Below the pieces are notes generated by a model. That model saw nothing but the letters and a program-made list of their open reading frames with translations. It searched no databases and was not told the origin of the DNA. Positions 1-10,900 of a stretch of 64,000 nucleotides of DNA are shown here, piece by piece. Position numbers and translations under genes: made by a program. Location of the stretch: assembly GCA_015680685.1 (NCBI GenBank), contig MNCI01010462.1, forward strand, positions 265,931 to 329,930, read 5' to 3'. This DNA is from Gnetum montanum (lineage: Eukaryota > Streptophyta > Gnetopsida > Gnetales > Gnetaceae). Numbering within the stretch: the first letter of the stretch is position 1; each line of letters opens with the position of its first letter.

Positions 1-89
1 AATATAATGCATAAGGCTAAATAGAATAACCAACAAGGAAAGCTACCAAAGGTCACAAATTTTACAAAGTTTGAAAATTTATATCTTGT

Positions 90-1260
90 GAAAAAGGTAA
101 AAAAGGGTTGTGTAGGCTCTCTTGTTGTCAATTTCTGAGGTTGTGAATTGGCTACATGTAGTAAGGCTTTAGACAGTAATGATTGACTAGATTGGCCATC
201 TCATTCCCATCCATATCTACTACTTTGAAGGCTCTATTACTGTAGGCTTTGGTGACCAACAAAGGTCCTTCTGAGTTGCCTAATAATTTGTCTACATGCT
301 TGCTGATGGCCTTAAGAACCAAGTCTCCTTTCTTGGGTTTGTTCAGGTTATGGTGGTGTTGTCATTTTTTACTCTCTTAGTATCATTGGACATGAGCAAG
401 CATTCACACCCACTACTCCTCCACTAAGTTAAGGTCGACTACACATAGCTCCTTATTATGTTTATCATTGATGAAATTGGATAAGGCTAGTTGGAGTGAT
501 GGCACATGCAATTCAAGAGGTAAAACAACTTTAGAATTAGAAACTAGACTATAAGGAATTACATTGGTTACCATTAAGAATGTTATTAGGTAGGTCTAAA
601 GTGCATGGACAAGCCACTCATGCCACTTGCACATCCTATTCTTTAACATCATTTTAAGAAAATTTACGATGGCCTTATTGCTAGCTTCACCTTGTCCATT
701 GGCTTAAGGGTAGTATGGTGACAAGAAGGAGTGCTTAATGCCTAGGTCATGCTAAATTTTTTTTGTTTCTTACTACTAAATTGTGGTTCATTATATGTAA
801 CTATGGTCATAGGTATGTCAAAACAAGCTACTATGTTATCAAGTATGAATTTGTAGACTTATTTAGACATTGTCTTCCTTAGGGTAATTGATTGAACCCA
901 CTTTGTAAACTATTCAATTGCAGTGATGATAAAGCTATGCCCTATAGAAGACATAGGTGTTATAGGTTCAATGATATCCAACCCCCACTATTCATATGAC
1001 CAAGTTATGAAAGTACTATGTAACTCAGTTGGTAGTACATGTATAAGGTTACTATACCATTGACACATGTCACAAGTTTTAAGCTTCTAAAGGTAGTCGC
1101 TTTCCATATAAGACCAATAATAGCTTAACCACCTAATCTTAGTGGTCATAGCTCTAGGTCCTATATGTCCACCACATACACCTTTGTGAACATACTATAG
1201 GACTATTTGAGCTTTTACTTTTCCTAAGCACACTAATAATATGCCATTGTAGGACCATTT
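90..1260 (-). pseudogene. Integrase of element A (decayed)
   Basis: Integrase would splice element cDNA into the genome. Translating the minus strand gives, in one main frame with stops, a zinc-finger remnant (C-D-M-C-Q near 1070), then at about 920-960 a segment reading F-I-I-T-A-I-E-stop-F-T-K-W-V. This corresponds to the core-domain signature around the first catalytic Asp of gypsy integrases (usual form D-Y-F-T-K-W-V), but here the Asp is Glu followed by a stop. Further on come N-E-P-Q-F (about 790) and a C-terminal block with G-D-L-V-L-K-A and N-S-E-G-P-L-L-V-like residues (about 250-330), typical of the C-terminal binding module. At least ten stops are present. It lies directly downstream of the RNase H remnants. 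Confidence 0.8.
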
Positions 1261-1299
1261 ACATAATGTCTTATTGCCTACTATGCCATAAATTTTTAA

Positions 1300-1545
1300 T
1301 CATTTACATACAACATCATTTTGAGTAGTAGTCAAGCATTGTGAAGGTTCATCATGCATAAGATAAAACTTGTTATTTTCATACCACTCATTTGGGGAAG
1401 CAGTATGAACTATGGCCACAAAGGTACCCTCAGTGAGTTCCTTGATGGAAATGACATAGTCCACATTCAAGGTGGGTAACTTGCTAAACATATCTAGTGT
1501 CATACTGAGGGCTAGTATTGCAATGGCATTGGCTATAGTGTTCAT
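1300..1545 (-). pseudogene. RNase H-integrase linker of element A
   Basis: An 81-codon open stretch on the minus strand between the archaeal-type RNase H (about 1600-1890) and the integrase. It begins M-N-T-I-A-N-A-I-A-I-L-A-L-S, which resembles the 'N-x-x-A-D-A-L-A-x-L-A' helix that usually ends the RNase H unit of these polyproteins and leads into the integrase zinc-binding domain. The length fits such a linker. The starting Met is only where the open stretch happens to begin; it would have been an internal polyprotein residue. No independent function is suggested. Confidence 0.55.
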
Positions 1546-1589
1546 GGTTTGGGGTACATGCTAGATATCAATGTCTATAAATTGTTGCA

Positions 1590-1890
1590 TCAATTTCTTC
1601 CCTAGATCATAACCTTGCTTACTTTGTTAACCTTGATCATTAAGTGTTTTACTTCTAGGTCATGAGCTACCATCATCCTTATGATCAAAACCTCATACTC
1701 CACTACATTGTTGGTACATGGAAATTTGAAAAAATAAGCAAAGAGTTGGATTTCACCATATGGGAATGTCATGTTAGTATTAGCACTAACCCCATGGGTA
1801 GTTGAAGCTTTGTTGATGTGCATGACCACCTCATAGCCCTTGGGCACTTGGCTAATGATGGTGATTTGTTTGTCTAGGAAGTCAAGGTCT
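1590..1890 (-). pseudogene. Archaeal-type RNase H domain of element A
   Basis: The open frame at 1602-1847 holds F-P-Y-G-E-I-Q-L-F-A-Y-F-F-K-F followed by C-T-N-N-V-V-E-Y-E-V-L-I. The second block matches the signature C-T-N-N-x-A-E-Y-E-A-L of the archaeal-like RNase H that plant Tat-lineage gypsy elements carry in addition to their own; the Glu of N-V-V-E-Y-E corresponds to a catalytic position. The first catalytic Asp (usually in F-D-G-A-S) is replaced by a degraded H-I-N-K-A-S. RNase H removes the RNA strand of the RNA-DNA hybrid. The upstream gypsy RNase H remnant (about 1900-2390) makes this a double RNase H element. Confidence 0.72.
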
Positions 1891-1899
1891 ATGTCATAT

Positions 1900-2390
1900 G
1901 GCCATCAATTGGCAAAACAGTGAGTTGTATGACTATGGCTTGACCTTTTGTTGAGGCTTGTAAAATGTAATATACATTAAACTCTATTGTTATGGCTTTT
2001 CATTGGGCCATATGAATACTCTCATACATGTTTTTTATTATGGCTCTAAGCATGTTATCTTTGCAAATGATGTTCCCCTTACTTCTAAAGAGGTAGTGTC
2101 ACCATTTCTTCAATGAGAAGACTAGTCCTAAACTATAATTCTCTACTTTGGTTTATTGGCTCTCATGGGTAACTAGTACATGGCTTAACTAGTATACTAG
2201 TAACTCTGCTCCATCATCTCATTATTGAAAGAGTAGAGAGGATATGGACACATTAAAGATAGCAAGGTAGACATAAAATGATTTATCCTTTTGCAAAGGA
2301 TAGACCTAGTAGTTTTTCCAACTCTTACTTAACGTTTTCAATGGCTTCTTGGCATTGAATTATCCACTCATAGTGGATCCTTTTCTTAAG
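1900..2390 (-). pseudogene. Gypsy-type RNase H remnant of element A
   Basis: Directly downstream of the RT fingers and palm on the minus strand, the translation reads F-L-K-K-R-I-H-Y-E-W-I-I-Q-C-Q-E-A, close to the conserved 'L-L-K-K-x-x-x-F-x-W-x-x-x-C-Q-x-A-F' that joins RT to RNase H in Ty3/gypsy polyproteins. It is followed by poorly conserved, stop-rich sequence with an S-R-E-L remnant near 2140, where 'Y-I-S-R-x-L' is expected. The catalytic residues cannot be assigned with certainty. Its length, about 160 codons, fits a gypsy RNase H plus connection domain. Confidence 0.55.
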
Positions 2391-3185
2391 AAAGTGTTTC
2401 ATGGATTGTAACTTATCCATGAGTCTAGCAATAAACCTACAAATAAATTGTAATCTGCCTTGCAATCCCCAAATCTTCTTAAGGTTACTTGATGCTACCA
2501 AGTTAGATATGACCTTAAACTTATCAGAATCGACACATATCTTTGCTTCAAATACTACAAAGCCAAGCCTCTTACCAATTTTAAATCAAAGACATAATTT
2601 TTAGGGCTAATCCTAAGCTCATACTTGAGGCATCATTTAAGTAAAAGGTCTAGGTCATGTGCATGGTTGTTGGCCACTTTGGACTTAATAGCAATATAAT
2701 CTATGTAATTGTTGAGAAAACCTAGCATGTAATTTCTAAAGATATACATCATAGCTCTTTGATCAATTTCTCTTGTATTCTTTAGGCCAAAGGATATCAT
2801 AGTATAACAAAAGGTACCCCAGGTGGTCATGAAGGTTGTACTAAGTTGATGTTCTAGGTTAATCCTAATTTGGTTGTATTCTGAGAACCCATCCATAAAG
2901 GATGTTAAGGCATACCCATCCATAGTATCGATAAGTTGGTAAATACTAGGAAAAGGAAAATCATCCTTGATTGTTTCCTTATTTAAGCCTTGAAAATCTA
3001 TGCAAATATGTATGCTCCCATTCTTCTTAGTGACTATAGCTCTATTGGATACCGATTTTGCATAATCAATAGCTCTAATGAAACCATCTTGGTATAGTTT
3101 TGTGATTTCATCACAAACTACCAAGGTCAAATTAGGTCTAATCTTGCAAACCTTTTACTTAACTATTCTAATGCTAGGAATAAGT
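2380..3185 (-). pseudogene. Reverse transcriptase of element A (active site mutated)
   Basis: The longest open part (2633-3130) shows RT motifs in order: G-F-I-R-A-I-D-Y, V-T-K-K-N-G-S-I-H-I-C-I-D-F, L-N-K-E-T-I-K-D-D-F-P-F-P, F-M-D-G-F-S-E-Y-N-Q-I, T-W-G-T-F-C-Y and I-S-F-G-L-K-N-T. The catalytic box, normally Y-V-D-D, reads Y-I-D-Y here, so the second Asp is lost. The thumb continues past a stop to about 2400 with L-G-F-V-V-F and G-R-L-Q-F-I-C-R-F-I-A. Upstream, R-P-N-L-T-L-V-V matches the usual start of the domain. RT copies the genomic RNA into DNA. This is a clear Ty3/gypsy RT by motif order and by the TWGTFCY/FGLKN boxes. Confidence 0.92.
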
Positions 3186-3189
3186 ATGA

Positions 3190-3780
3190 TGTTGTTTTAG
3201 ACTAAATGTAGGTCTAGACATAGCATATCTTCATATGACTAAGCAAAGGCCTTAATATTATCTTGTAGGACCTTGGTGATGTCTTAAGCCTTTTGAGATC
3301 TCATTGAGAAACTTAGTTCTAGGATTTTCTCTTAACCACTACATGTCATGATAGGAACCTCAACTCAAGAGTCTTTCGTAATGTCACCAACTTCTATATC
3401 AAGGGTCTTGACTAGGTTTTTAGGCCACTCTAGATGTTTCTCTATCAAGGCTACATGGTCGACAAGACTCTCAAGCTCAAGATCTAGGTAAATAAGGTTA
3501 ATACATCATTCAACATCACCATTAGGCCTACTTAGGCTCAAAGGGAAATTGATTTTCTCCTAGGTACTCATACTCTAGTCCTGCATGTCAATCATGATTA
3601 CCAACTACTGATGTGTCTGAGGGCTTTGGTGGACTACAAAGTTAGAAGAAGGGTCTTTTCTTTGATTATGATTCCAACCCACTTGGTTGGTTAAATAATT
3701 GCAGATTAACCACCCTCATAATGTTTCTTTGCTATGGTTTGGTAGGAAATTAACCCTGCATGGATGAAGCAAGTGGTAGC
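3190..3780 (-). pseudogene. Protease-RT linker of element A; protease not recognisable
   Basis: On the minus strand before the RT, the translation contains K-A-F-A-stop-S-Y-E-D-M-L-C-L-D (about 3220-3250), matching the 'F-A-W-S-Y-x-D-M-P-G-L-D' segment that precedes RT in Tat/Athila-type polyproteins. Further upstream are W-P-K-N-L-V-K-T-L-D and short open patches. No D-S/T-G aspartic protease signature was found between here and gag, whereas element B has a recognisable one (19560-20050). The protease has therefore been deleted or decayed beyond recognition. Confidence 0.45.
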
Positions 3781-6031
3781 TATGCAGGAGATGAAGGAGT
3801 AGGTGCAAGGATAGGAGGAGTATGAGGATAGTAGGTGGAATTCCTCCTTGGATAGGATAGTTGGTACACTTCAAGAGGATAGTGGTGAGGTTGGTAAGCT
3901 ACAACATGATCAAAGAAGTCCTGTGGAGATGAAGGTTGTTGAACATGATAACCATAGGGATCTAGCTACCAATAAGGGTACTACTATCTTGGAGGTACTA
4001 GCACCCATGATTGTGGTTGCTACCACTGCTAGTACAATTCATAGGGTTGCAACAGAGTTCCACTTGGATAGTATTGTTGTGTTTGGTGGAATTTTCAAGC
4101 ATTTCCTTGTGGATAAGGAAATTTTTTAGCGTGTTTCCATTTTTTCAAGTCGTGGATGTAAGGTGTACATCCCATATTCCTACAAGTGTAACACAATTGG
4201 ATAACATCTCTTAGGATGTTCATACTAGCAAATTCCACACCTGCCATCATCATCTGAGTCACTATCTACAACCATCTCTATCATAGCCATTTTACCCTTA
4301 CCCTTAGATATAGCACTTTTATCTTCCTTATATCTCCGGCACCCACGCTCATCACTTTGCTCCTTGGACTCTTCAACAATTTTTAAGATAGCCTGAAACT
4401 TGTTGTCCATAGAGTCCCATGACTGGTCAACCTTAGCTATGATTTTAGATTGCAATTTCTATAGTGGCAAGGTGTTCTAGTTAACCACCTCATCTCTAGT
4501 TAACTCATTCTCAATATCACAAAATCAAACCCCCCTTTTGCAGATAAAAGGATCCCTGTTATATTCCTTTGCACTTTCTTGCTTTCTCAATTCTCCTTCC
4601 TCAGCTACTTATTCAATTAACTTTTGGATCCAATGGATGCTTAACTTTATCAATCTTCCTTGGGCATAGATGCTAAGGGTTTTTCTCATTTTAGACCACA
4701 ACCTATCTATGATATGGTGAAGTTGATCAAGTTGAGAGTATCCATGGCTGGGACACCTATGCAAAAAAGAATAGTGTTGGCCAATAGTGGCATCCAAGGG
4801 CTCATGGTTTTCTTGTTTCCACCCTTGGATCTACTTCCTCAGATTGGATACTTCGGAGTACGTTTGATATTTTTCATTGAACAATTCCAACATCGTACTC
4901 CACTGCCTAATTGATTCTAGCTTCAAGGATCGATACCAATTTTCTGCTTCCTTAATGAGTGTCTTTGAAAATAATTTCAACTTCTACCAGTTGTTCATGA
5001 TATTCTACAAGGCACATGCATCTTGGAAGGCCTAGAGATGATTTTGTGGATTAGCATTGTATCCTCCTTCAAATCAAGGAATCTTATTCATGTCTAGCCT
5101 CTTTATTTTGCTATACTTTACATGCCTTGTTGGAATCCTCATGGCCTCTACAATGTTTAACATGCCTCAAGTGGAAAGTAAAGGTTCATCAAGGCCATGG
5201 TAATGGTTCCTATAATTTTCTCTACTAACCCTTCTTTCATGGTGGTGCATCTCTCTGGATTGCCCATGCCTCTAGTCATGACTGTCCCAATGGTCCCTTC
5301 TATTGTTCTGGCCCTATTGATCACCTCCATCATGGTTATGCCCTTTGTGGCCATGATCTAAGCTAGATGAAGAAAAAAAGAAGGTAATGAAGGGGAGGAG
5401 GAAGGAGAAATTTCTTCACTCTAACACCTTTCACCCTTCCTCTAATGATCATGACCACAATCACAATCATGACCTCCTTTTTCTCCCTTTTCATGACTTT
5501 CCCCTCCAAATCATTTTTGTCATTGGATCCGTTCTAACTAGAACTTGGATTATGAATTTTGGATTGCACATTCTAGTTGAGGGCCCCTTGAACAAAGTCA
5601 AAGAGAGAAGAATCACCAAAGAAAAGGTTCCCATAGAAGTGTTCACCTCCATCCAATGGACCAAGAGTAGGTGGAAAGGTGTTTGACCCCTTGCCCTTCA
5701 CAAGCTTGTGTTGGTGCTCCAATTGATGATCCCTTAGCCTTTGTGCTTTAGTGAGATGATAATATCTTGAATTAGAATCTCGCATCTCATACTCCTTATG
5801 AAGATGTTGAAGTCTGTGTTGTGTGAGCATTAACTGGAGCACCATTGAAACAGATCGACTGGGTGGTAACACAATGTTGCCTTCCATGTCATGCCACTTC
5901 AGCATTTCATCTTAATGCAAGATGAAGGTGAAGTCTAGTACATACTGATTGGGATGAGCATATACCACTTGGTATTGCTGAGGCACCTAGTCTACTCTGG
6001 GCAGAGAAAGGCTCCTATGAAAAGAAGACAT
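3780..6031 (-). pseudogene. gag of element A (decayed)
   Basis: Gag would form the particle that packages element RNA. The reading frame starts at an ATG at 6031 (M-S-S-F-H-R-S-L-S), the counterpart of the gag starts of B (22593) and E (59556). Pieces in order: N-terminal segment (5573-5905, E-G-N-I-V-L-P-P), basic/His-rich middle (5160-5350), gag core at 4609-4797 (H-G-Y-S-Q-L-D-Q-L, then T-L-S-I-Y-A-Q-G-R-L), acidic region (4225-4455), and a C-R-C-G-I-C remnant of the zinc knuckle. The tail near 3850-4110 lines up with the gag tail of B at about 20520-20620. Numerous stops and frameshifts are present. The identity rests on collinearity with B. Confidence 0.75.
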
Positions 6032-6174
6032 TTTATGTTAATGAACTTATAGGTAGTGTATAGTTAAGGTTAAATTTAATTATAATACTAATTTTTTTAT
6101 AAGATTTGACTCTTAGGGTTCCAACAACAAGGTTACTAAGTTTCACTAGGTTTAGATAGCACATGTAGAGCTAA

Positions 6175-6195
6175 AGTCCCCAGCAACAATGCCAA
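6175..6195 (-). other. Primer-binding site of element A (tRNA-Asp type)
   Basis: Immediately inside the LTR the minus strand reads TGGCATTGTTGCTGGGGAC, complementary with a few mismatches to the 3' end of plant tRNA-Asp (perfect form TGGCGCCGTTGCCGGGGAT). The mismatches are C to T or G to A changes, as expected from decay of methylated cytosines. The same site is present in B and, more weakly, in E. Confidence 0.75.
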
Positions 6196-6305
6196 TTATG
6201 AGTAGCGAGGTACCCCTATGTCCAACCATACAAATCACAAGCGTTCATGTGTGATCCAGTTGAATTCCACAGACTTTAATTACCAAGTATGCTAGAGCTA
6301 AATAG

Positions 6306-6424
6306 AGAATTCATGTTGTCTGTTTGTTGTCTTCCTAGTCCCACTTGTGAAGTGCAATCATATGNAGAATGCATGTTGTCTGTTTGTTGTCTTCCTAGTC
6401 CCACTTGTGAAGTGCAATCATATG
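6306..6424. other. Contig join: single N with 59-bp duplicated flanks
   Basis: Bases 6306-6364 and 6366-6424 are the same 59-bp sequence with one mismatch, separated by a lone N at 6365. This is the pattern left when two overlapping contigs are abutted with a placeholder base, not a biological tandem repeat. Confidence 0.85.
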
Positions 6425-6985
6425 GTTAAGTGTGACTAAGGTGTAATATTTTTATTATTTTGTGTTTTATAAATTTTCTCACCTAGAACAAGAATAAAAG
6501 TGAGAGTAATCAAGTGCTAAATAAACTATGGTCTAATCTAGCCTAACACAGGTAACCATTTCCACTTTCCAAACACATCCTAAACTTTGTGTAAACATTG
6601 TTGTGTTGTTAAATGCTAACCATTTCTGAGCTACCAAGTGTCACATGTATGTTTGAAGGGGTCATGCTTGTGTATTTTAATGAGCTTCTTAATTAATCAA
6701 AATTAATTTCTACATGAATAACGTTACTGTAAACTACATCAAATCAAAATATATAAATGCATAAGAAATAAAGTCTTAAGTGCTACAAGGATGAATTAAA
6801 GATCTTGTCTTTATTGCCAACATTATGGTATGTTCAGGTACATCAATGTTTGAATAAATATTCGATCACACTTAGACCTCCTACTGTGGGCACTTGGAAA
6901 ATATTATAACTCTCAAATGAACAAACTGTAAGAGTTTCGCTACTTGACTGCCAAAAACTACTCTAGATCATATGCCTAGGGTTTG

Positions 6986-6993
6986 TATTTATA
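6986..6993 (-). promoter_or_regulatory. Putative TATA box in LTR A
   Basis: On the plus strand TATTTATA, the minus-strand TATAAATA. The same box, in the same place relative to the GATATC palindromes, occurs in LTRs B (17229-17241, 23354-23367) and F (63417-63424). Conservation of box and spacing suggests it is the core promoter of the element RNA. Confidence 0.5.
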
Positions 6994-7125
6994 GACTTGA
7001 GAATAACCTTGTGATATCAAATGCATGACATCACATCTTGGGCTACGATATCATGTACCCAATATTGTGTACCTGATATCGTAGCTGCTCCAATATCAGA
7101 GCTTTAGGAAAAACACAATTCATCA

Positions 7126-8200
7126 ATTGGGATGAGGATGATGAATAATTTGTAATCACCTTTCTTTTCTAAATTTCTCAATGGTAAAATATTATTCATG
7201 AAGAATTACATTTCTAGAATAAATCCAATAATTTTCTTATGTATTAAAACTTGTGTATCCAAATGTCCTTGTATCATAGCTAATAAAGATGCATTTTCTT
7301 CTTCTATCTTCTAACTTATTAAGTAATTTACATGGAATCTTAACATAACATATATAACCAAAAAATTTCATGTAATACATATTTGGTACATTTTCATATA
7401 CAACTTAATATGGAGTCTTCTCTTTGATTAATGTAGTAATGAGCCTATTGAGAATATAGGCTAAGACATGAAGCACTTCATTGCAAAATTGATTGGGAAC
7501 TTAAGCATATTTAAAAAGGTACCAAGACATTTTTGGAATTATTCCATTTTTCCTTTTAAAATTTTCATTATGTTATGATAAGTATTAATAAGTATTTTTT
7601 TCTCTATGGCATTTTTTATATAAAATTCTTCAAATTCCTAATTGCCAAACTCAACTTATATATTAGATCTTATAACTTTCATCTTTAGATTTATTTTTTT
7701 ATCATGCTTTTTAAATTTTAAAAGATGATAAAAGATTAATCTTTGGAATGTAAAGAATATGCTTAAATATAGTTTCTTAAAGAATCAATAATGAGAAGAA
7801 AATATTTGTTCCATTATTAAGCTAAAGTAGACATAGGACCTACTAAATCTACCAATCCTCCTAGAATCTTGCCTTGGTGGGATGAGTGTTAAGCATTTGG
7901 ATGATGATGCTTTATCATCATGAATGACATCTTAATTTCCTCTACTTAGAATCTTATAAATTGATAATAATTATATGGATGATTAATACATATAATAAAC
8001 ATCATATACATAACGTATGTACCTATGAGGAAATGTAACCAATATATAACCAGTTTCTTGTATCGTTACATTTTCTTCATCTCTGACTTTAATACTTCCA
8101 AAATAACTATTTGAACTACAAAAAATAAAATTATAATCGAATAGAGTCATATGATTTATACATGCATTACTGATTATCTAAGTACGAGGAGTAGCTTCTT
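7126..8200 (-). pseudogene. Copia-2 integrase region (decayed)
   Basis: Minus-strand translation shows, from high to low coordinate: a D-L-V-G-P-M-S segment and N-K-Y-F-L-L-I-I-D-S near 7790-7870 (copia consensus H-T-D-L-x-G-P-M ... K-Y-F-x-x-F-I-D-D, first catalytic Asp block), then A-Y-I-L-N-R near 7430-7470, and M-K-F-F-G-Y-I-C-Y-V followed by E-D-R-R-R-K-C-I-F-I-S-Y-D near 7260-7370 (consensus L-R-V-F-G-C-x-A-Y-V ... K-C-I-F-I-G-Y). These are the standard landmarks of the Ty1/copia integrase and its link to RT. Stops interrupt every part. It is cut off at 7126 by the LTR of element A. Confidence 0.75.
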
Positions 8201-8329
8201 TTACCATTTTATACGTAGTAAAGTTGGAGTTTGATTCTTTACCATTTGACTAAACATGAGACTCTTAAGAATTAGTTTAAGCCTAATAATAATGTTCATT
8301 TGACTTTGATTAACCATTTAAATTATACA

Positions 8330-9260
8330 AAGGAAATCCTATATTCCATTTTCACTTTTTCACATAGTGGCCTTTCTTCTTACAATGTTTGCACCATGGA
8401 ACATTGGATGATGATGATTCATGCTTATTTCTTGGAGAAAAGATGAACCTTTTTCATTAACCTCTTTCTCCTATAACATTATTTCTTCCTCTTGAAATTT
8501 TAGTTTGAAAATTTTTATTTTGACTTTAATTTTTATTTATTTCATGTTTAAAATTTTAATTTCTTCCTCTTTCTCTTCCAAATCTATCTCTATCATTTAT
8601 ATCTTTTGCAAAATATACTTGCTCAATTTGACCTTGATTATCATGTTCTTATTTATGTTCTAAAATTATAACTTAAGTTACTAATTCATTCATTATAACA
8701 TCAACTAAATTTATATTTTAAACTATATTTATTATAGTATATTTGAAACTTCCATCATTCTAAAAAATTTAAATGACTTTATCAATATTTTACATTTTAT
8801 ATATTGACATTCATATTCATCTAGATTTCTTATGATTGTATACATTCCAACAAATAATTTTTTCATATCTATCAAGAGTTATATCTTTAAAATCTTATTT
8901 GTATATCAACTTCTAAATTTAGATATTTATGTTAAAGGCTCCTTTGTATTCTTGTTCTAGAAGGTTTTATGTCTCTTTACATTTTTATTGTTAGTGGTTT
9001 TTATGCCAATTGAATATGAAATTGAATTGCAAATGAAGGATTATCATATCCTTTCTTTCATATTTTTAGAGCTTTCTTCTTTTCTCTTTAACAACTATAG
9101 CTTGATTAGAAAACTTTTGATATTAATGCTCTCCAATATCCCAATATTAATTAATTTGGCGTAAAGTTTTCATAAGATGTCTCTAATATATGAAGTGTTT
9201 TCTTTCATTGAAGATAATGATACACATTTGTATGTCCTTGCATATTCTGGCTTTCTATTG
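8330..9260 (-). pseudogene. Copia-2 gag with defective zinc knuckle
   Basis: At 8362-8400 the minus strand encodes W-C-K-H-C-K-K-K-G-H-Y-V-K-K-W, a copia gag zinc knuckle C-x2-C-x4-H-x4-C in which the last Cys has become Trp. Upstream (8600-9240) is a Lys/Glu-rich, stop-containing translation of the right length for the UBN2-type gag core, including W-Y and M-K-E patches, but with no strongly diagnostic motif. Gag packages the element RNA. The start codon cannot be fixed; the frame should begin just below the primer site at 9303. Confidence 0.6.
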
Positions 9261-9302
9261 ACTAAGTTAAGCCTTGAAAGGCTTAAAAGATTTAAGATTT
9301 AA

Positions 9303-9315
9303 GGATTTGATATCA
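9303..9315 (-). other. Primer-binding site remnant of copia-2 (initiator tRNA-Met type)
   Basis: The plus strand reads GGATTTGATATCA, ten of thirteen matches to GGCTCTGATACCA, the reverse complement of the usual plant copia primer site. It lies in the expected place, above the gag start on the minus strand. Confidence 0.45.
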
Positions 9316-10900
9316 TTTTAATAGGGAAATATGTAGATTTAGGTATAATATATGAGAAATGTAGGCTTAAATGAGAGAAATTTTGAAAATGAGGATTTAA
9401 ATATGATAAATTATTTTAAAAAGAGAAATATTGTGATGATTTGAAGATGCTTTTGATGCCTTTTCATTTGAGTATTATTATTAAAGCCTTAAAAGGAAGT
9501 CTAATACTAGTGTCGAAGCTTATGTGAAAGCTATGTATTTATCAAGACTTTACTAATATAGTCAAAGATTATTGGAATACATATGAATCAAGATCTTTTT
9601 AACTATTATCATTAAAAATCATTGAAGCACTTAGAAAATTGAATGCTATCAATAAAATTTATAGCATATCAATCTGGATCACTGGAACTGATAAGCATTG
9701 ACATTTGTAGTGGAAATCCAAATTTGAATTTTATCAATGGACACCATGGCAATGATTACAAATAAAATCAATATGAATATATTGAACATCATTTCCAAAA
9801 TTAATTGGAATTTATTTGTGAAAAATATAATTTTTTAAAGGTCAATTAGGAAGAATTTGAGTTTGTTCTACCTGAAATGTAAAATATTTTAAATGTCGTT
9901 GACTTGAAAAAGATGAATTTCATATCAAATCTATGAGAAGAAATGAAATAAAAGTAAGATTTCTTCTATAATATACATTAAGAACTTGTGAAAAATAAAG
10001 ATTCATGAAAACATAACATTGAATATAATAGAAACAATAAATAATGAGGATTTAAATATATTTATCATTATTTTTAAAATATTTAAAAATATATCTATGA
10101 TCTTCAAAATTAAATGACCAACTTTGATAAAATTGATGACCTTGAATATGATTTGATTATGTGATGTGATAGATCTTGAAATGAGATTAAGGAAACATAA
10201 ATTATGATTGTGAAAATGTGATATCTTGTAAGATAATTAACATATTTGAGAAATATTATGAAATAATTTAACAATTGTGAAGAAATTTTTTTAAAAAAGT
10301 ACTTCTCCATGAAACTTCTTCAAATCCTTAGGCTTTGGATAAACAATGAAAAAATGAGAAATAAAGGTCTCTCTTAATGAGGTATGAGGAAGACCTCAAT
10401 TTAAAGGCAAGGTTCACTCAAATTTTATCATTTTAGGCATCTTATGATACTATTATGTCTTGCATTCTAAATTTTTCATTTGAGGAAATTTTTAAAAATA
10501 AAGGAAATTGCATTTTATCCAAATTAGAAACATGGTATAAATTTAAATGGTTTTATGATACTATTATGTCTTGCATTCCTTTATAGATTTAAATAATAAC
10601 TATTTTTAAAAATGGTATAAAAATCAATAATACTATTAACTATATTTCTTGGAGTCAATAAACATTTTGTATGAATAATATATTATCAAAAATTATCCAA
10701 ATGAACAATGGATAAATGTTTAAGAATCTTACTAAATAAAAAAATAACATTTAATTTAGAGTCATAAAACCTATGAAGGCAAACACATGAGGATGTGATA
10801 ATTTAAAATAGAACATGAATTGAAGAAATAAATCATGAGAATGAGGACAAAAGGATATCCAATAAATATGTAATAGACAGAGACATCTACATGCAAAGAG
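9316..10900. other. AT-rich stretch, probably copia-2 5' LTR and unassigned flank
   Basis: By position this should contain the 5' LTR of copia-2, whose partner lies outside the window, so its ends cannot be set. I see no coding domain. A 66-codon Phe/Ile-rich open stretch (10110-10310, minus) has no recognisable features and is probably chance in AT-rich DNA. The phrase 'ggttttatgatactattatgtcttgcattc' type word occurs twice (about 10441 and 10551). Confidence 0.35.

Larger units (their letters stand above)
1..7125 (-). mobile_element. Element A: Ty3/gypsy LTR retrotransposon with double RNase H, cut by window start
   Basis: Read on the minus strand, the order is 5' LTR (7125-6197), tRNA-Asp-type primer site, gag, protease-RT linker, reverse transcriptase, gypsy RNase H, archaeal-type RNase H and integrase, ending near position 100. 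The 3' LTR must lie left of the window. Every coding part carries several stops and frameshifts, so the copy is dead. The gag and LTR match element B (16016-23483) and the LTR start at 63250, which defines one family. It abuts the integrase region of a copia element at 7126, so it probably inserted there. The missing 3' LTR means no target duplication can be checked. Two RNase H domains between RT and integrase are known from the plant Tat lineage of Ty3/gypsy. The tRNA-Asp primer is known from Athila-type elements, so lineage placement stays open. Confidence 0.88.
6197..7125 (-). repeat. 5' LTR of element A
   Basis: Starts on the plus strand with tatgagtagcgaggtacccc, matching the TGATGAGTGGCGAGGTACCCC ends of the LTRs at 16509 and 22739 (first bases mutated), and ends ...TTCATCA at 7125. 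It contains the family's conserved blocks: the accession end, a GTTGTCTTCC block, a TATTTATA box at 6986-6993 (promoter on the minus strand) and a decayed GATATC-rich palindrome zone at about 7010-7090. It includes a single N at 6365 with duplicated flanks, so the true length is probably about 60 bp less. Confidence 0.85.
7126..9315 (-). mobile_element. Copia-2: 5' half of a Ty1/copia element, interrupted by element A
   Basis: From the primer-site remnant at 9303-9315 down to 7126, the minus strand carries a copia gag with zinc knuckle, then the pre-integrase and integrase region. It stops exactly where the LTR of gypsy A ends, so A most likely landed in the integrase part; the rest of pol would lie left of A, outside the window. 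All frames are broken. It is a different copy from copia-1 (14477-39535): its integrase covers the same segment as copia-1's. Confidence 0.75.
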
